Notes: generated by a model not told the origin, from the sequence alone. Positions 47,591-60,197 are shown, numbered from the stretch's first letter. The stretch: 64,000 nucleotides of DNA from Rhodamnia argentea (GCF_020921035.1 NC_063150.1:8990001-9054000); one strand, 5' to 3'. Program-made: numbers and translations.

Positions 47591-48970
47591 TTTCTCCCCC
47601 ATAACCACCCCCACCAGCGTCGGCGAACGGTTTTAAATGGCGGGTGTTGCTGAGTTAGGTGGGTCGGAGCGGAGGTGACGTGGCACAGGGCCGGTCGGCT
47701 CACCACAAAAATAGAAAATTTCGGCGGCTTACGTGGCTCACTTGACTTTTTTGCTGACCAGAAAAGTGTCGATTGAGTCGAATCACCGACTCACTCTAAA
47801 TGCGGGTCGCTACTATACGTGCCTACTCGATAGTAACCATTCAAAGATGATGTGAAGTCCATCTTTCCCATCAGAGAGATTATTTTTTTCGGACGTCATA
47901 AAGTTCGGACGAAATAGTTTAAGGGCATATTATTGATTGTCGAAGAATGCAGCTTAAGACTCATGTCACAAGTTTTTCGAGTAAATAGAGCAAACTACCC
48001 CTTAATTAATTGGTGACAATGCCTTCCCGTGACTTTAGTTTTGTCAACATCGGCAATTAGATCATGTGCTGTGTCAGCCGTCCGATCAAAAGCTTGTCTC
48101 GTGTAAAGTATACTTTTCGGTTGAAGGCAATAGAGATCGCGAGTTCTACTAGAAGTGAATTACGATTGTTGGTACAATAAATTGTAGCAAGAGAGACCAG
48201 CTTTATAGATCGATTTCGATTCACGAACTCTGAAGACCGAGTTACAGTTTGTGGTTGCACACTGCGTGAAAAAAGCGTCCTTAAAACGCTAATAAGTCGA
48301 ATCCATTAATGATCAACTCATTTATATAATAGTCCTTTTTATAAATGCAAAAAAAAAAAATCTTACCTAAACGATCTCTTTATATAGGCCTAGTTCCTTC
48401 TAAAAAAAAATCATAAATTTTAATCCAATCCTGATTCTGTTCCGAACTTTTCTTTGTCAAGAATGAGCGAGTGATCGCTCATTCTCTCACACAGATTTGC
48501 TCGCTCTCGCACACACTTGACCGCTCTTAGACATCCTTTCCTTCTGGAAGTTTGGGCTCGAAGGATCTGTGCTTGCTCTAGGGTCGTTGCGACGGAGCAT
48601 TGAAGGCATTGAGGAGAAGGTATTCTTCTTGTTCTTCTTCATCCTGTGCTGCTGGACATGGTGAACAGAAGTAATTCAGAACTCTTGTGGACAAACCATC
48701 AAGCCCATGGTGACGGGAAATGAATATGTCCAATCCACTAATGTGTTCAATAACCAATGTTGAAAAAAAAAAAAAAACTAATCCCACGTTTCAATTCACC
48801 AACATAAATTCGAAATTGGAAGTTACAAATGAATTGGCCATGGTGACATCAAGATTCGCGAAATCGCATGTCAAGTCTAGATATGTAATCATAAAATTAG
48901 AATTCTTTTTCTCCATAACATTACTATATCGCCATACTTTAATAGGTTGAAGATGACTTAGACATCGAGA
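47591..48970. other. Intergenic, upstream of ABCI; no gene
   Basis: The first 150 bp are GC-rich and are the likely ABCI promoter/leader. A piece at 48072-48150 resembles 6247-6330. A piece at 48740-48940 ('ccaacataaattcgaa', 'ggtgacatcaagattc') matches the inside of the MITE at 33949-34513. A 69-codon minus-strand frame at 48578-48787 has no recognised motif. Confidence 0.5.
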
Positions 48971-48974
48971 TACG

Positions 48975-49170
48975 TGACACGGACATTGTTAGAATGACAA
49001 ACATGCGATGTGATTGAGTTGGATTTCACGATAATTGGAGTTGAACTGGTTAATCCTTGTTCCCGCCCGGGGGGGTGTTTGGCTACACGCGCAAGTTAGG
49101 TCGGGATACGGATAGTCCTCCTTCTCCAAGAAACCGAAAAATGCGTCCTTGTACAACAAGTCGAAGGCTT
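48975..49170 (-). pseudogene. Relic of a GDSL gene 5' flank
   Basis: The words 'ttagaatgacaaacatgcg', 'gtgtttggctacacg' and 'gtcgggatacggatag' follow one another as they do at 3252-3400, directly upstream of the GDSL start codon. The ATG position itself is altered (attg for atgg on the plus strand), and exon 1 is not recognisable beyond it. This suggests a second GDSL copy once stood near here in the same orientation. Confidence 0.55.
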
Positions 49171-49439
49171 GCTTACATTTTTCATCAAAAACTCACCTAT
49201 TCTCTACATATATGAAATCGTATTGAATGGGGGGACTGAGAACAGTGTTACCGACTTTCTTCATGATAGAACCAAAAAAGAAGGAAAAAATTCTGGACCT
49301 TTCGCTTACCTTCGCAAAGTTCTTTTTGTCCTTTTACGAAGGGAGAAGTAAATTATTCTCTTCATAAAACTAAAATTTTGACATAAAACCAAGTAGAGAT
49401 TCATGGATTACAATTGCCCAAAAAGTATGTTATTAGATA

Positions 49440-49835
49440 AATATCAACATAAACGGTCTCTGAATTTTGGCCGGTGCAATGTAGTCCCCGAACTTTAACA
49501 TAATGTTCAATGTGGTCCCCGAACTTCATTCCAATGTTCAATGTCGTCCATAAACTTGTAATTTGTTCAATCTAGTCTTTCGATTGCTGATACCTATTCA
49601 ATTTAGTCCTTGCACTGTATGAAAATGTTCAATAATGTCCTTGCATTAGTTCAAGTTCGGAGACAACAATGAACATTTTCATAAAATCCGGTGGTTAAAT
49701 TGAACATTTACTAAAAATCCAAGGACCACATTGAATAGATTACAAGTTCGTAGGTGATATTGCACATGGCTAAAGTTCAAGAGCGACATTAGACAAATTC
49801 AAAATGTAGGGACTACATTGCACATCAAGCCAGAT
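49440..49835. mobile_element. Foldback element, 'gtccccgaact' family
   Basis: The left end ('gtgcaatgtagtccccg', 'caatgtggtccccg') is mirrored by the right end ('gggactacattgcacatc'). Short phrases of about 35 bp reading like 'ttcaatntagtcc' repeat throughout on both strands. It is non-coding. Relatives lie at 22010, 27700 and 58850-59190. Confidence 0.65.
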
Positions 49836-50342
49836 TTCAGCTATCGTTATTTCATCACCCCAGTATTGAACTAGTGGCCACTGAGGCACCACTTCACATT
49901 TTTTTTTTATAAAAAAGAAAATGAACATTATACGTAATGAGACGGGTGCTGCGCTTGGAGCTAGGAATGAAGCCATTCACTAGAACTTTGCTATGCGAGA
50001 GAGATGATCAACTCGCCCACGTTAAGCCACCATTAAACTTGGACAATCCGCCGATATATGTCGTCGCTTCAATGCTTCTAAATGCAAATCCAAGCCAGAA
50101 GAAGATGCCAAAGCCCTAAGAAAAACTCAAGACTGAAAGCCAATGACATCAGTTTTAATTTTCAGAATCTGGTGACCCTCGTCCAATGCACGCCAACAAG
50201 TGTTGCAGTGCACATCTCTCTCTCTCCCTCTCTAACCTTAATTTATAGTGGAACGGAATTCAATGGAACTCAAAAACCGGAGGAGCTACCTTCCTGTTGC
50301 GTTGTGCATCTCTCCCGCTCTTCTTCGGATTGAGGGTCTCTT

Positions 50343-50346
<4 letters not shown>

Positions 50347-50389
<43 letters not shown>
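50347..50389 (+). promoter_or_regulatory. (TC)21 tract in the presumed leader of WAT1-C
   Basis: An uninterrupted TC repeat ends 46 bp before the start codon, the longest of the four WAT1 leaders. Length variation is likely among individuals. A role in expression is inferred only. Confidence 0.5.
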
Positions 50390-50392
<3 letters not shown>

Positions 50393-50435
50393 CTCTGAGA
50401 TCAGTTCAGAGAGGATCTATAGAGGGAGAGAAGAA

Positions 50436-53400
50436 ATGGCAAATTTCGATCCAATGCCATTCTTAGCCATGGTGATTGTGCAAGTGGGATACGCGGGAAT
50501 GAGCTTCATATCGAAGCTGGCAATGGACGACGGGATACACCCTTTTGTGCTCGTCACCTACCGCCAGATCATCGCCACCGTCGCCACCACCCCTTTCGCT
50601 CTTCTCTTGGAGAGGTAAATAATCAATGTAATCAAGCAACTCCATTCCATTTGGATCATATTTTCTTTTTGAGTTCACTACTATAATGTGATGTGCAATT
50701 AGGCATGATCTCCGGATTGTTTGTTGACTTCTGCTCAAACTTGATTAAAGCATGGATTAGAGCTTTGCTGTAGTAGTAGTAGTAGTACGAGGTCGTTTAA
50801 GGAATAGTGAAGGAGTTCTTAATTACTTGCTTCATGTTTTGGTTGGCCGAACTGACGGACTCGAATTGAAACGGCTGATGAAGGTGGCCATGCATGGGTG
50901 CCAACTGCCACGCCGCCCCTCGCTTTAGCGGAAAAGCTGGGGTGGGATTCGCATTATAAATAACGTGTGGGACCAAAATAATTTAAAAAAATACACATAA
51001 AAAAAGTGTACTATTTATTTGTCCATTGAAAAAAAAAAATTGTCTTGCAAAATCGCTGTAGATTTCTTATATTTGAAAACCAATGGGAAAATTCCAAAAA
51101 GGTCGTAAACCTATTGCTAATTGAATCCTAAATCGTTTACATTTGTGCCAATTCAATCCATCCAGCTAAGTTTTAACCGAACATCGCTGACGTGAATACC
51201 GACTATCCTACGTGGATACCGACCATCCTACGTGGCACGGACAACGCTGACGTGGACAATTTTAATATTTTTAAAATTTTATATTTATTTTTTGTTCTTT
51301 TTGTCTTCGCTTCCTCCTTCCTCTAACCGGTTGCCGGACCTAGAGGAAAAAGGAAGGAAAAACAAAGAAAATAAAATATATATAAATTAAAAATTTATTA
51401 AAACTGTCCACGTGAAGATTTCTTATAACAACCGTGCATTTTAGGCCAAAATTGACCAAATGGATTGAATTGACACATGCATGAGTGCCAACTGCCACGC
51501 CACATCTCACTTTAGAGGAAAAGTTGGTGTGGGAATCGCATTATAAATAGGGGAAAATTTTCAAATAAGGGCCCGAAGTCCTCTCGTTTTCTCAAATAAA
51601 GGTCTCAAGTGAACTTTATTTCAAATAAGGTTTTGAAATGCCATTACTTTCTCAAATAAAGGTCTGAAGTGAATATTGTTTCAAATAAAGGTTTGAAATG
51701 ATCATAAAATCTCAAAAAATGGCTTGATTTCAAGGGAATTTTTATCTTTTTACTTATTTGATATTTTTTTCTTTTTTATTAGAATATTTTTTTCTCTTTC
51801 CTTAAAAATTAGCAAAAAATTTAAAAAGAAAGAAAGAAAGAAAAAGACACACACAAAGGAGGGAGGGCAAGCCCTCCTTCCAATGGTCGTCGCCCCAATG
51901 ACAGCGGGGTCTTCGCCACCTCGACGAGGGCCGGCGATCCCGCCGACCGCAGGCGAGGGCTCGGTGGCCCTTGCCAGAAACGGGAGAGGGCCGCAGCCCT
52001 CTCCCAAATCTGGGCAAGGTCACCGACCCTTGCCCAAGTCCGAGGGCGAGCCGCCGCCCTCGATCAAAGCCGGGTCTTGGTCGCCGCTACCAGGCCCTCA
52101 CCACTAGTCGGCGAGGCCGGTGACCCCATAGGCCATGGACGTGGCCCCACCGGCGATAGGGCGGCGGCCACAAGCGGGAGGGCATCCCCCTCCCGCTTGT
52201 ATCTTCTTGCTCCTTTTTTTTTAACTTCTAAAAAATAGAAAAAGGAAAAAATAGGAAAAAAATGAAAAAAAAAAAAATCAAAATGGAAAATGACGAAAAT
52301 ATCCTTTAGGCCAAATCCTTTTTTGAAACACTATGACCACTTTAGGTCCTTATTTGAAACATACCATATCATTTTATATTCTTATTTGAAATAGGATTCA
52401 TTCGGGACCCTTATTTGAGAAAACAAAATTACTTTGGGCCCTTTTTTGGAATTTTCCCTAAATAAGGTGTGGGACCAAAATAATTTTAAAAAATACAAAT
52501 AAAAGAAGTGTACTATTTATTTATTTGTCCATTGAAAAAAAAATGTCTTACAAAGTCGTAGATTTCTTATATTTGAAAACTAGTGGGAAAATTCCAAAAA
52601 ATTTATAAATCTATTATATTTGTGTCAATTTAATCCTAAACTTTTTTTGGTCAATTGAGTCGTTAACTTTTTGCATTTGTGCCAATTCAATCCATCCAAC
52701 CAATTTTTGTCGGATATCGCTGACCTAGAAGGGTTTCATACATGGCACTAATGTAGACATATTTAATAATATTTTAATATTTTTCTTTCCCTTTTTTTTT
52801 GTCTTCCCTTCCTTCTTCCTCCGACCGATCACCGAACCTAGAGGAAAAAAGAAGGAAAAACAAGGAAAAAAAATTACTAAAATTATCAACGTCGGGGCCG
52901 GCTGCCCACATCAGCAATTTCCAGCTAAAATTGATCGGATGGACTAAATTGGCACAAATATAAAAGGTATAAGACTAAATTAACAAAAAAAAAAAGTTAT
53001 AGAACTGAATTGGCACATTTGCAATAAATTTGAGACTTTTTTTTGGCAATTCTTCCAAAAATCAATACACCAAACTTGAAGTGATTATAGATTTCCTAGA
53101 TTTGGCAACCAATTTACCAATTAAAACCATCTTTGTTTATGAAAATTTTGTTTACCACTTATGGATAAGTGGTTTGTCTTGGTAATGGTGCATCCAATTG
53201 GACAAGCTCACCCAAGCTAAATCTCTCATTTTCACTTCCTTCTTTTGTTGGGCTATGGAAAGAAAAAAATGCTATTTAGACAATTTATCTATCTGAGAAA
53301 AAGGGTTTTCTGAGAAATGAAAAATGGTGTTCATTTCCTCGAGTTTCATTTTATATTCATTATGTCCATAATTAAGAAACGAGATAGACCTGTTTACCTA

Positions 53401-55389
53401 TTTGAAGAAAAATGCATTACCAAAGTGAAAATCTGAAAACAGAAATACTGATGAATTTTTCCTACTTTACCAGATGCATGTGTATGTCCTAGGGTTCTTT
53501 CCTTAGGCAAAAGAGTTCTGAAAGCAGCAATTGCAATATGTGCCTTTGCCGTAGAATTAGTGGTATCAGTAGATGTACCAGTTTCTTCAATACATAAACT
53601 TTCTCTCTCTCTTTGGAAAATTCAATACATGAATACCCTTATACAGATTATCGTAACGTAGTCGATTTTCGACTCTGAGGCTATTCCATATTCCTCATAT
53701 TGTCCATTACAGGAAGACAAGACCGAAGATTACAGTGCCAATCCTGTTCCATATATTTTTATGTTCCATCACTGGGTAAGTAAGCATCCACCACTATGTC
53801 CTAGGAATCACGAGTTCAACCTAATTTGCCAATGCTTATTGCATCGTTTGCTACAATACAAACACAAACACAAATGCAGACACGTAGCGTTCTAATGCAC
53901 GAGAAGATCAATGCCCTTCTCTACCCCTCAAGAGTTGAGAGAGAGGAATAGAAAAGATGTTTGTGGAATTGAGGGTTCAACCGAAATGTGCAGGGCTTTC
54001 ATGAACCAAGTTTTCTTTTTTGTGGGCCTGAACAATTCAAGTCCCATGATCGCAGGCGCAATGACCAATACCCTCTTACCTGTGACATTTGTGTTCGCCC
54101 TGATCTTCGGGTATTGTACTGATCTATTTGTTCGAACCTGTTCGGAACTCCTCAGCAAAATGCAATGGGGTTCTTCTGTTCTGACTCTTTAATGTGTTTT
54201 TCGCATAATCTGTTAATGTTTTTGGATAGACAAGAGTCCTTTGGTATCAAGACAAAGGCAGGGCGAGCGAAAGTGATCGGAACACTGCTATGCGTGGGCG
54301 GAGCGATGCTGCTCTCATTTTACCATGGCCACACCATTGCAGGTAGCAACTCCGGCATTCATTGGAAATATGCCGAGGAAATGACAAATAAACGCTCCAT
54401 CCACAAAAGCCACTCTTTCTTGGGACCTTGCCTTCTCTTTTGCAGCACTTCTAGCTGGGCACTTTGGTTCATCATCCAAGTAAGTGAAATATTTCTTCTT
54501 CTTCTTCTTTTTTTTTTTTTTTTTTTTTTTTACTTTTTTGAGTGTTTCCTACATCTTTCTTCTTGGGGAACAAACTTATCTCAATGAGGAAGTTTGACAG
54601 TGTGCTTCAATCTCCTGATGCTTGTTTTGTAACAAATTTAGGCGAAATTGAGTCCTAAATTTCCGGCTCCGTACACTACCACAACGCTGATGTGTCTCAT
54701 GGCCAGCATCGAATGTTTGATCGTTGGTGCTGCTAGTGAGCATAATGTTGCTGCCTGGTCACTGAGATCTGTGATCCGCCTCATTGCAGTTTTCTACGCT
54801 GTACGCTTCTTGTATATTGAATGAACTTCAGCAAATATTCGAGTGGCTTTATTGTGATTCTTCATGCATCAATAGTATGGGAAATAGGTTTGTACAAAGG
54901 TAATACTGATGGTTATTCAATTTTAGGGTGTTGTGTGTTCTGCGGTCGCCTTCTGTGTTATGATCTGGTGTGTCCACCGAAAAGGCCCGCTCTATACCTC
55001 CGTCTTCAGCCCTTTGTTGCTCGTTATGTCGACCCTACTGAGCTGGGCACTCCTTCGTGAGAAATTATATGTCGGAACGTACGTATCCCTTCTATGGCAA
55101 CATTAAGTTAGGATATATAAAATGCGAAGGAGTACAATCTCCGAGGATCTACAAATTGGCAATGATGCAGTAATTGAGATTTCTTTGTTTCCTTCTGAAT
55201 TTCAGATTGGTGGGGGCTGTGTTCATTATTGTCGGGCTCTACTCCGTTCTGTGGGGTAAAGGCAAGGACGCAGAGGAAGCAAGAATCAACGACGCGGTGG
55301 AAGCATCAGCCAAGCACCACGAGAAAGAAGACTCGGAGTCCCAGCTTCATCTGCACGCAAACGGCGAAAGCCGGCAAGATCCAAAGTGA
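50436..55389 (+). CDS. WAT1-C: WAT1-related/UMAMIT transporter, complete
   Basis: Exons: 50436-50614, 53713-53775, 53994-54110, 54230-54479, 54642-54800, 54927-55078 and 55206-55389. All junctions are GT-AG with correct phase, giving 367 residues. The start is [20 protein letters not shown]. Other motifs are [65 protein letters not shown] and [17 protein letters not shown]. It has two EamA domains and about ten membrane segments. It groups with WAT1-A by exon sequence (HTIA, TSSWALW, SSP) and by shared flanks. Intron 1 is 3.1 kb, swollen by a local duplication and a nested element (see 50888-53050). Intron 4 holds a 30-bp T-run. It is a predicted metabolite exporter with unknown substrate. 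Confidence 0.93.
50888..53050 (+). repeat. Tandem duplication inside WAT1-C intron 1
   Basis: Copy 1 begins 'catgcatgggtgccaac' (50888) and runs through 'ataacgtgtgggaccaa' and a foldback element to about 51476. Copy 2 begins 'catgcatgagtgccaac' (51477), is interrupted by a 0.9-kb insert (51545-52458), and resumes with 'gtgtgggaccaaaataat' and another foldback copy to about 53050. WAT1-A intron 1 has only one copy, so the duplication came after A and C split. Confidence 0.7.
51545..52458. mobile_element. Nested foldback element with GC-rich core, 'caaataagg' family
   Basis: The left end 'ggggaaaattttcaaataag' and the right end 'ttttggaattttcccta' are inverted. Inner words 'tttcaaataaggt' on the left pair with 'cttatttgaaaca' on the right. 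The insertion interrupts intron DNA known from the neighbouring uninterrupted copy at 50960, and 'aaata(a)gg' is present on both sides as a likely target duplication. The GC-rich core (51870-52200, 'gggccggcgatcccgcc') contains an open frame to 52107, but no domain is recognisable. Confidence 0.65.
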
Positions 55390-55988
55390 TGTTCATGAGT
55401 CGCTTAAATAACAATCCAAATAAGATTCGACTTCCCGGGTCCATGTTTTCTCATATTCTAACCGATTGCACATGTTGACACCTCAAGAGTTAGTAATCCC
55501 AGCATAATTGGAGAGCAGTCCTTCATTGAAAGTCATCTACTTGAAAGACACCCCTTTGAGATCTCATCTCTTTGCATATTTAGTTGGGCATGAGCATCAT
55601 ATGAATGTACTACGTTTCGTTCGTAACATGATTTGGTCTTACTAAGCCAGGCGGGCTTAAATGAGCGGGCTCAGGCCTGAGTGCCCAATGAGCCATCAAG
55701 CTCGTGATCAGATCTATTGATAGGATAGAATTGGATAAAAGCCTCTCAGAAACTGAATATAAAACTATTAAGTATAGGGCCCCTAGTGATTGCCCTCTCT
55801 GAATCTCAATATGCCGACACTCACTCCGTCAAAGGAAACATCAAAGTAATGGTCACTCGTCAGACAACGGTAACTACCATTGTGGTAAGGAATGATTTGT
55901 TGGGATAAGGGTAGGGATGATATATGTTTTAGGATGAGTTGGCCCCAAATCAAAATCTTGAAACTTGCCTCATTAGAGTCGGTTCTCT
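55390..55988. other. 3' flank of WAT1-C and intergenic DNA
   Basis: The first 180 bp match the 3' flank of WAT1-A ('cacatgttgacacctcaag', 'cagtccttcattgaaag'). No other gene is seen. Confidence 0.55.
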
Positions 55989-56376
55989 TAGGGTGTGTAT
56001 GGTAACGTTTCTGTTCCCGGAACAACTTTTGGAACAGAAACACTTTTTTCTGTTTCTGTTCCCGGCTACGATTTTTGGGAATAGATACGCGTTTGGTAAC
56101 TACAAAAAAAAAATGTGTTCAAAAGCTTTGATAAAAAGTCGTCGTCTTTGAAAGTGTGAAGGAGTAGTCCGGGAACAAAAGGTTGCAAAAAGTGTTCCTC
56201 TTGCGTTATAAAATGTGTTCAAAAGCTTTGATAAAAAGTGTTCCGGAAACAAAGAAACAAATATTTTTTGTTTCTCGTTTCTGCTCCAAAAGTGTTCCAA
56301 TTTCTGAAAAGTGTTCCCGGAACACTTTGGGAACACCATACGCGTTTCTGGAGCGTTACCATATGCACCCTTAGGA
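55989..56376. mobile_element. Harbinger-like MITE
   Basis: The left end 'gggtgtgtatggtaacg' is mirrored by the right end 'cgttaccatatgcaccc', each flanked by TTA, which fits a 3-bp target duplication of the PIF/Harbinger type. The inside repeats 'gttcccggaac' and 'gtgttccggaaac' phrases and a duplicated 'ttcaaaagctttgataaaa' word. It is non-coding; open frames on both strands follow the symmetry. Confidence 0.75.
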
Positions 56377-56459
56377 ACCAGCTTGAAACCCAAACTGGCC
56401 GATTTTTTCTTGGTTGACCTAGAAATCAGGGCTAACTTTAACTCATACAACTATTGTTT

Positions 56460-59262
56460 TTGGATACATGCCGTGTGAACAATATGTGGCATAGTGATTA
56501 AGGCGTTGATGGATTTCGAAACTTCCTACATTTGAAACCCATCTTCAACGTATGTATAATCTTTTTTAACAAAGAAAGGAAAAAAAGATGAAGAGAGAAA
56601 ACCGTGCTACTCAAGAAAAACTGGTTCTCGATTCGGTTCCTGAGTTGAATTGTTTCCATTTGAGACCACCACACGTTAGAAAGAAAGAGTTTCATCTCCA
56701 TCATGGCTTGTCAGCTGTCAGCATTGCGATGGAGTCCAAATCACACATTGGCTCCGTTTGTTTCGAGAAAAATTGAGTGATTTCGAAAAATGATCGCTCA
56801 TGTCACTAACAAAAATCAATGAACAAAAAAGTACATCCAGCATTTACACAAATGTTTGAACACAAATTGTTTGTGTAATGAACTTAATTTTTTGCGAAAC
56901 AAACAGAGCCATAATATGATAAATTTTTACGCAATGCATGGTTATAGACCCACTATGGCGGAAAAAGAAGAGCTTCACTTTGCCCTCACCAAAGATGCTT
57001 CTCAATGTGTGTGTGTGTGTGTGTTTTTTTTTTCACCCTTTCCTAATTGAACACTGATTTTTCCTTCATTGCTCAGCATTTTTCGTCTGAAGTCCGTCAG
57101 TATAATCTAATGGGACTCACAGCAAGGAATGAATAGTCATCGCCAAGCTTGATTTTGAAATAGGATGTACTTCTTGAGTGGAGTCGGTTGATGTTTTATT
57201 AGGACCGCTTGAATTATGACTTCGTCTATGTTGTTAGAGATATTATTGCAAGAATGAGAGTTTGTGGTCAAGTTCGAGCTTAAAAAAATGTCAAAGGGTT
57301 TATTTTTGTGTGGAGTACATAGGTAAGTAACTTGCCTAATTTTCTGTTAATGTAATACTTCTATTGTGTAGTTGTATCAATTCTTAGGCCGGTTTTGGTT
57401 ACTTAGAATAGAGCTAGAGGAAAACAGAAACGAGATCCTCATTTTATATATAACAACATACTGTTATTCTCACGGTCATCCAAAAATTATTGTGCAAGCA
57501 AAGTCCATTTTTTATTAGTGAATTGTAGTGCAAGATGAAGTGGAGTAATATCAAATCTTAAAATGAAAAATACTATGTAGCCCCTGTTGTGCCCATTGAC
57601 ATATAGCCATGCACCTATTGACAACTTTTTTATTACAAGAAAAATTTTATGGGCTTGTATTTGCCTTGGTTTGTAATAATTTACAGGTACATAACTCAAT
57701 AATAGATTCGTTACAAATGAAATTAGTATTCATTGAAGGGAGTGACTTGTTGAGCCCTACTTTCAAGAATGGGACAGATGGATCGTGAGGAAGAGAGATC
57801 ATGAATGGGACTTGAATTGTGATCTTGTGATCTGGGTTCGGTCGACTTTGTTTTCTAGCCAGGTTTTGAGAGACTCGATGTGGAGGATGTTCCATTAATG
57901 AAGCAGCACCAGAATCCCAAAACGTAGTAATTATGAGGTTCAATTCATCAATTAAGGCTGTTTTGTCTTGTTTTTTTCAAAATCCAGAGTAGATGGATGT
58001 TTGAGCGAACCGTGTAGGGTATTAGTTCTCTTCTTTGGCCAACCGGGTAGGTTTCAGTTCAAAACTTCAAATTTGTGCACCCTCTTCTGGATTAGCAAAC
58101 ATTTAGGAACGATTTTTTTTTTTATTTTGGCCACGCATACATAACAAATTAGGTTAATGCCATTAAAAATCCTAAACTAGCATGTCATGACACATTTATA
58201 TCCGAACTAATTTTCCTTTCCCGAAAACTTTCAAACCGATAGCCCCAAGACAATTCTATGCTCCGTTAGCAGTTTGCGATCTAACATGGAGAGTACATTT
58301 GAGCTAGTGGTATCAGTTAAGGATTTTTCGTGAGACACAAATTAATTTGAAACAAAGGCGGTTATGGGGTGCTGGTTTTGAACATTTTCATGAGATGATA
58401 ATTAATTTGGAATAAATTTATCACGAGGATAACGTTCTGGAATTTGGTATATATTCTGACAAATAAACTCTCTTGAATTTTTCATTTGCCAATGTCTGGT
58501 CTCTATGCTGGAGCTGTAGCGCATTAAGCGCACCCCCATCACAATTGGGTCGAGCAACCCCTTGCAACGAGCTAAATCAAACCACCAATCATGAGAGCTA
58601 ATGCCTTGGAAACCTCATGATTATTTTTCATATTGGCAATGAACTTTATTGTCAAACGCGCTAGCTTATACGACAACTCGTAGCAAACGCAATGAGTAAT
58701 CGATTCACGTGAAATTCGCTACGAGAGAGATCACCACAAGCCCACGGATGACTTCCATCATCAGCCTTTCTTAGCTACATATTTTGCTACGCACTCAAGC
58801 CTTGTTTGGTTGCTTGAAGGCTTGTGTGTGGGACAAGCCAGATTAGCACATATGTATCCTGAATTTGGCCTAACGTGCAATGTCGTATATGGAGTTTCAA
58901 TTTGTTCAATGCAGTCCCTGATTTTTTGTGAATACTCAAATCTAGTCATGAGCTATACTACCCTTCTAGTAATTCAAGTTCCGTGATAATATTAAACATT
59001 TTCTTACAGTCGGGGAACTAAATTAAACATGTACCAATAGTCCAAAAATCATATTGAACAACTCGAAAGTTAAAGGACGATATTGTACATTGGAGCTAAA
59101 GTCCGTGGACCACATTGAATAAATTAAAGGTTCATGGATCACATTGCACATATAATCAAAGTTGATGGACCATTTGCGTCATTTTTCCAAAATATATATA
59201 TAAAAAAAGGTAGTGTGCGTTGAGACTGACTAATGAAATTCACACACACACACATATATATA
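56460..59262. other. Intergenic, second copy of the duplicated block
   Basis: Non-coding DNA matching 36.6-41.2 kb in pieces and in order: 56490-56570, 57150-57220, 57590-57680, 57740-57960, 58000-58090 and 58660-58760. It also holds a (TG)9 microsatellite (57006-57023), a 'gtccccgaact'-family foldback (58850-59190) and a CA/TA repeat (about 59232-59270). No gene is supported. Confidence 0.6.
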
Positions 59263-59527
59263 CACACATAGTATTAGTGTGGCAGAGTGTCGTTGAGAAT
59301 ATGATGTAACTGATTGAGGATGTGACAATCTATCATTGGAATCGACTAGTTTGAAGGCCAAATCAGTATCGCTCAAATGACTTTAGTATACGAGATTTTC
59401 AGACCATCGGATGTTAGGATAGCAAGGGAATTCTAACTGAAAGGCGCAATAGCTTTTATTAGATTGTAGTGGCAGCCCCTTGTCCCTTGCATGCGCCCAC
59501 CTGTTGCAAGTCATGTTTCTTGGACCC

Positions 59528-59738
59528 TCTCTCTCTCTCTCTTTCATTTTCATTTATGATGGACCCATCTCTTCTTTCTCCCCATAAAACTCAAAAAAGA
59601 GCTACCTTTCTGTTGCACTTGCATCTTCTCTCTCTCTCTCTCTCCTTTAAATTGAAGCTCTCTCTCTCTCTCTCTCTCTAGAATCTGTCCAAAGAAGATC
59701 AGCATATAGTCTAAGAAGAAGAAGAAGAGAGAGAGAGA
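59528..59738 (+). promoter_or_regulatory. CT/GA tracts in the presumed leader of WAT1-D
   Basis: TC repeats at about 59528-59542, 59628-59644 and 59659-59680, then GAA/GA repeats at 59715-59738 just before the start codon. The layout matches WAT1-B. 'ctttaaattg' near 59645 stands where WAT1-B has its TATA-like box. Confidence 0.4.
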
Positions 59739-59742
59739 AGAA

Positions 59743-60158
59743 ATGGGAAGTGTAGATTTCATGCCATTGTTGGCCATGGTCATGGTGCAAGTTGGCTACG
59801 CGGGGATGAACATAACGTCTAAGCTGGCCATGGACAGCGGGATGAACCCTTTCGTGCTCGTCACCTATCGCCAAATCTTCGCCACCCTCGCCACCATCCC
59901 TTTCGCTCTTATCCTGGAGAGGTAACCTCAAACGACTTCCGTCGAGAGAAAACTTTTTTTTTTTTTTCCCCATCTTCGATGCATACCGTCTTCTGCGACA
60001 AAAGGATGACTAAAATCTTGATGTCGTGTGGAAAATGACGTTCTTCTCAGTTCTTGCATGCATCGTTAGCTTCCATGGTAATTTCTCGAGTGCTTATCTG
60101 GTCATGCATGGCTTCTGGTTTGGGTCTCCAAGACTAACGTAAGCGTCACACAAGCTCT

Positions 60159-60197
<39 letters not shown>

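Noticed and set aside
47312..47706. Longer minus-strand frames extending the ABCI start upstream
   Set aside because: The family N-terminus aligns from [12 protein letters not shown] at 47590; upstream codons have no counterpart in relatives I remember.
51724..52107. 127-codon Pro/Gly-rich plus-strand frame
   Set aside because: GC core of a nested foldback element in an intron; no domain and no splice context.
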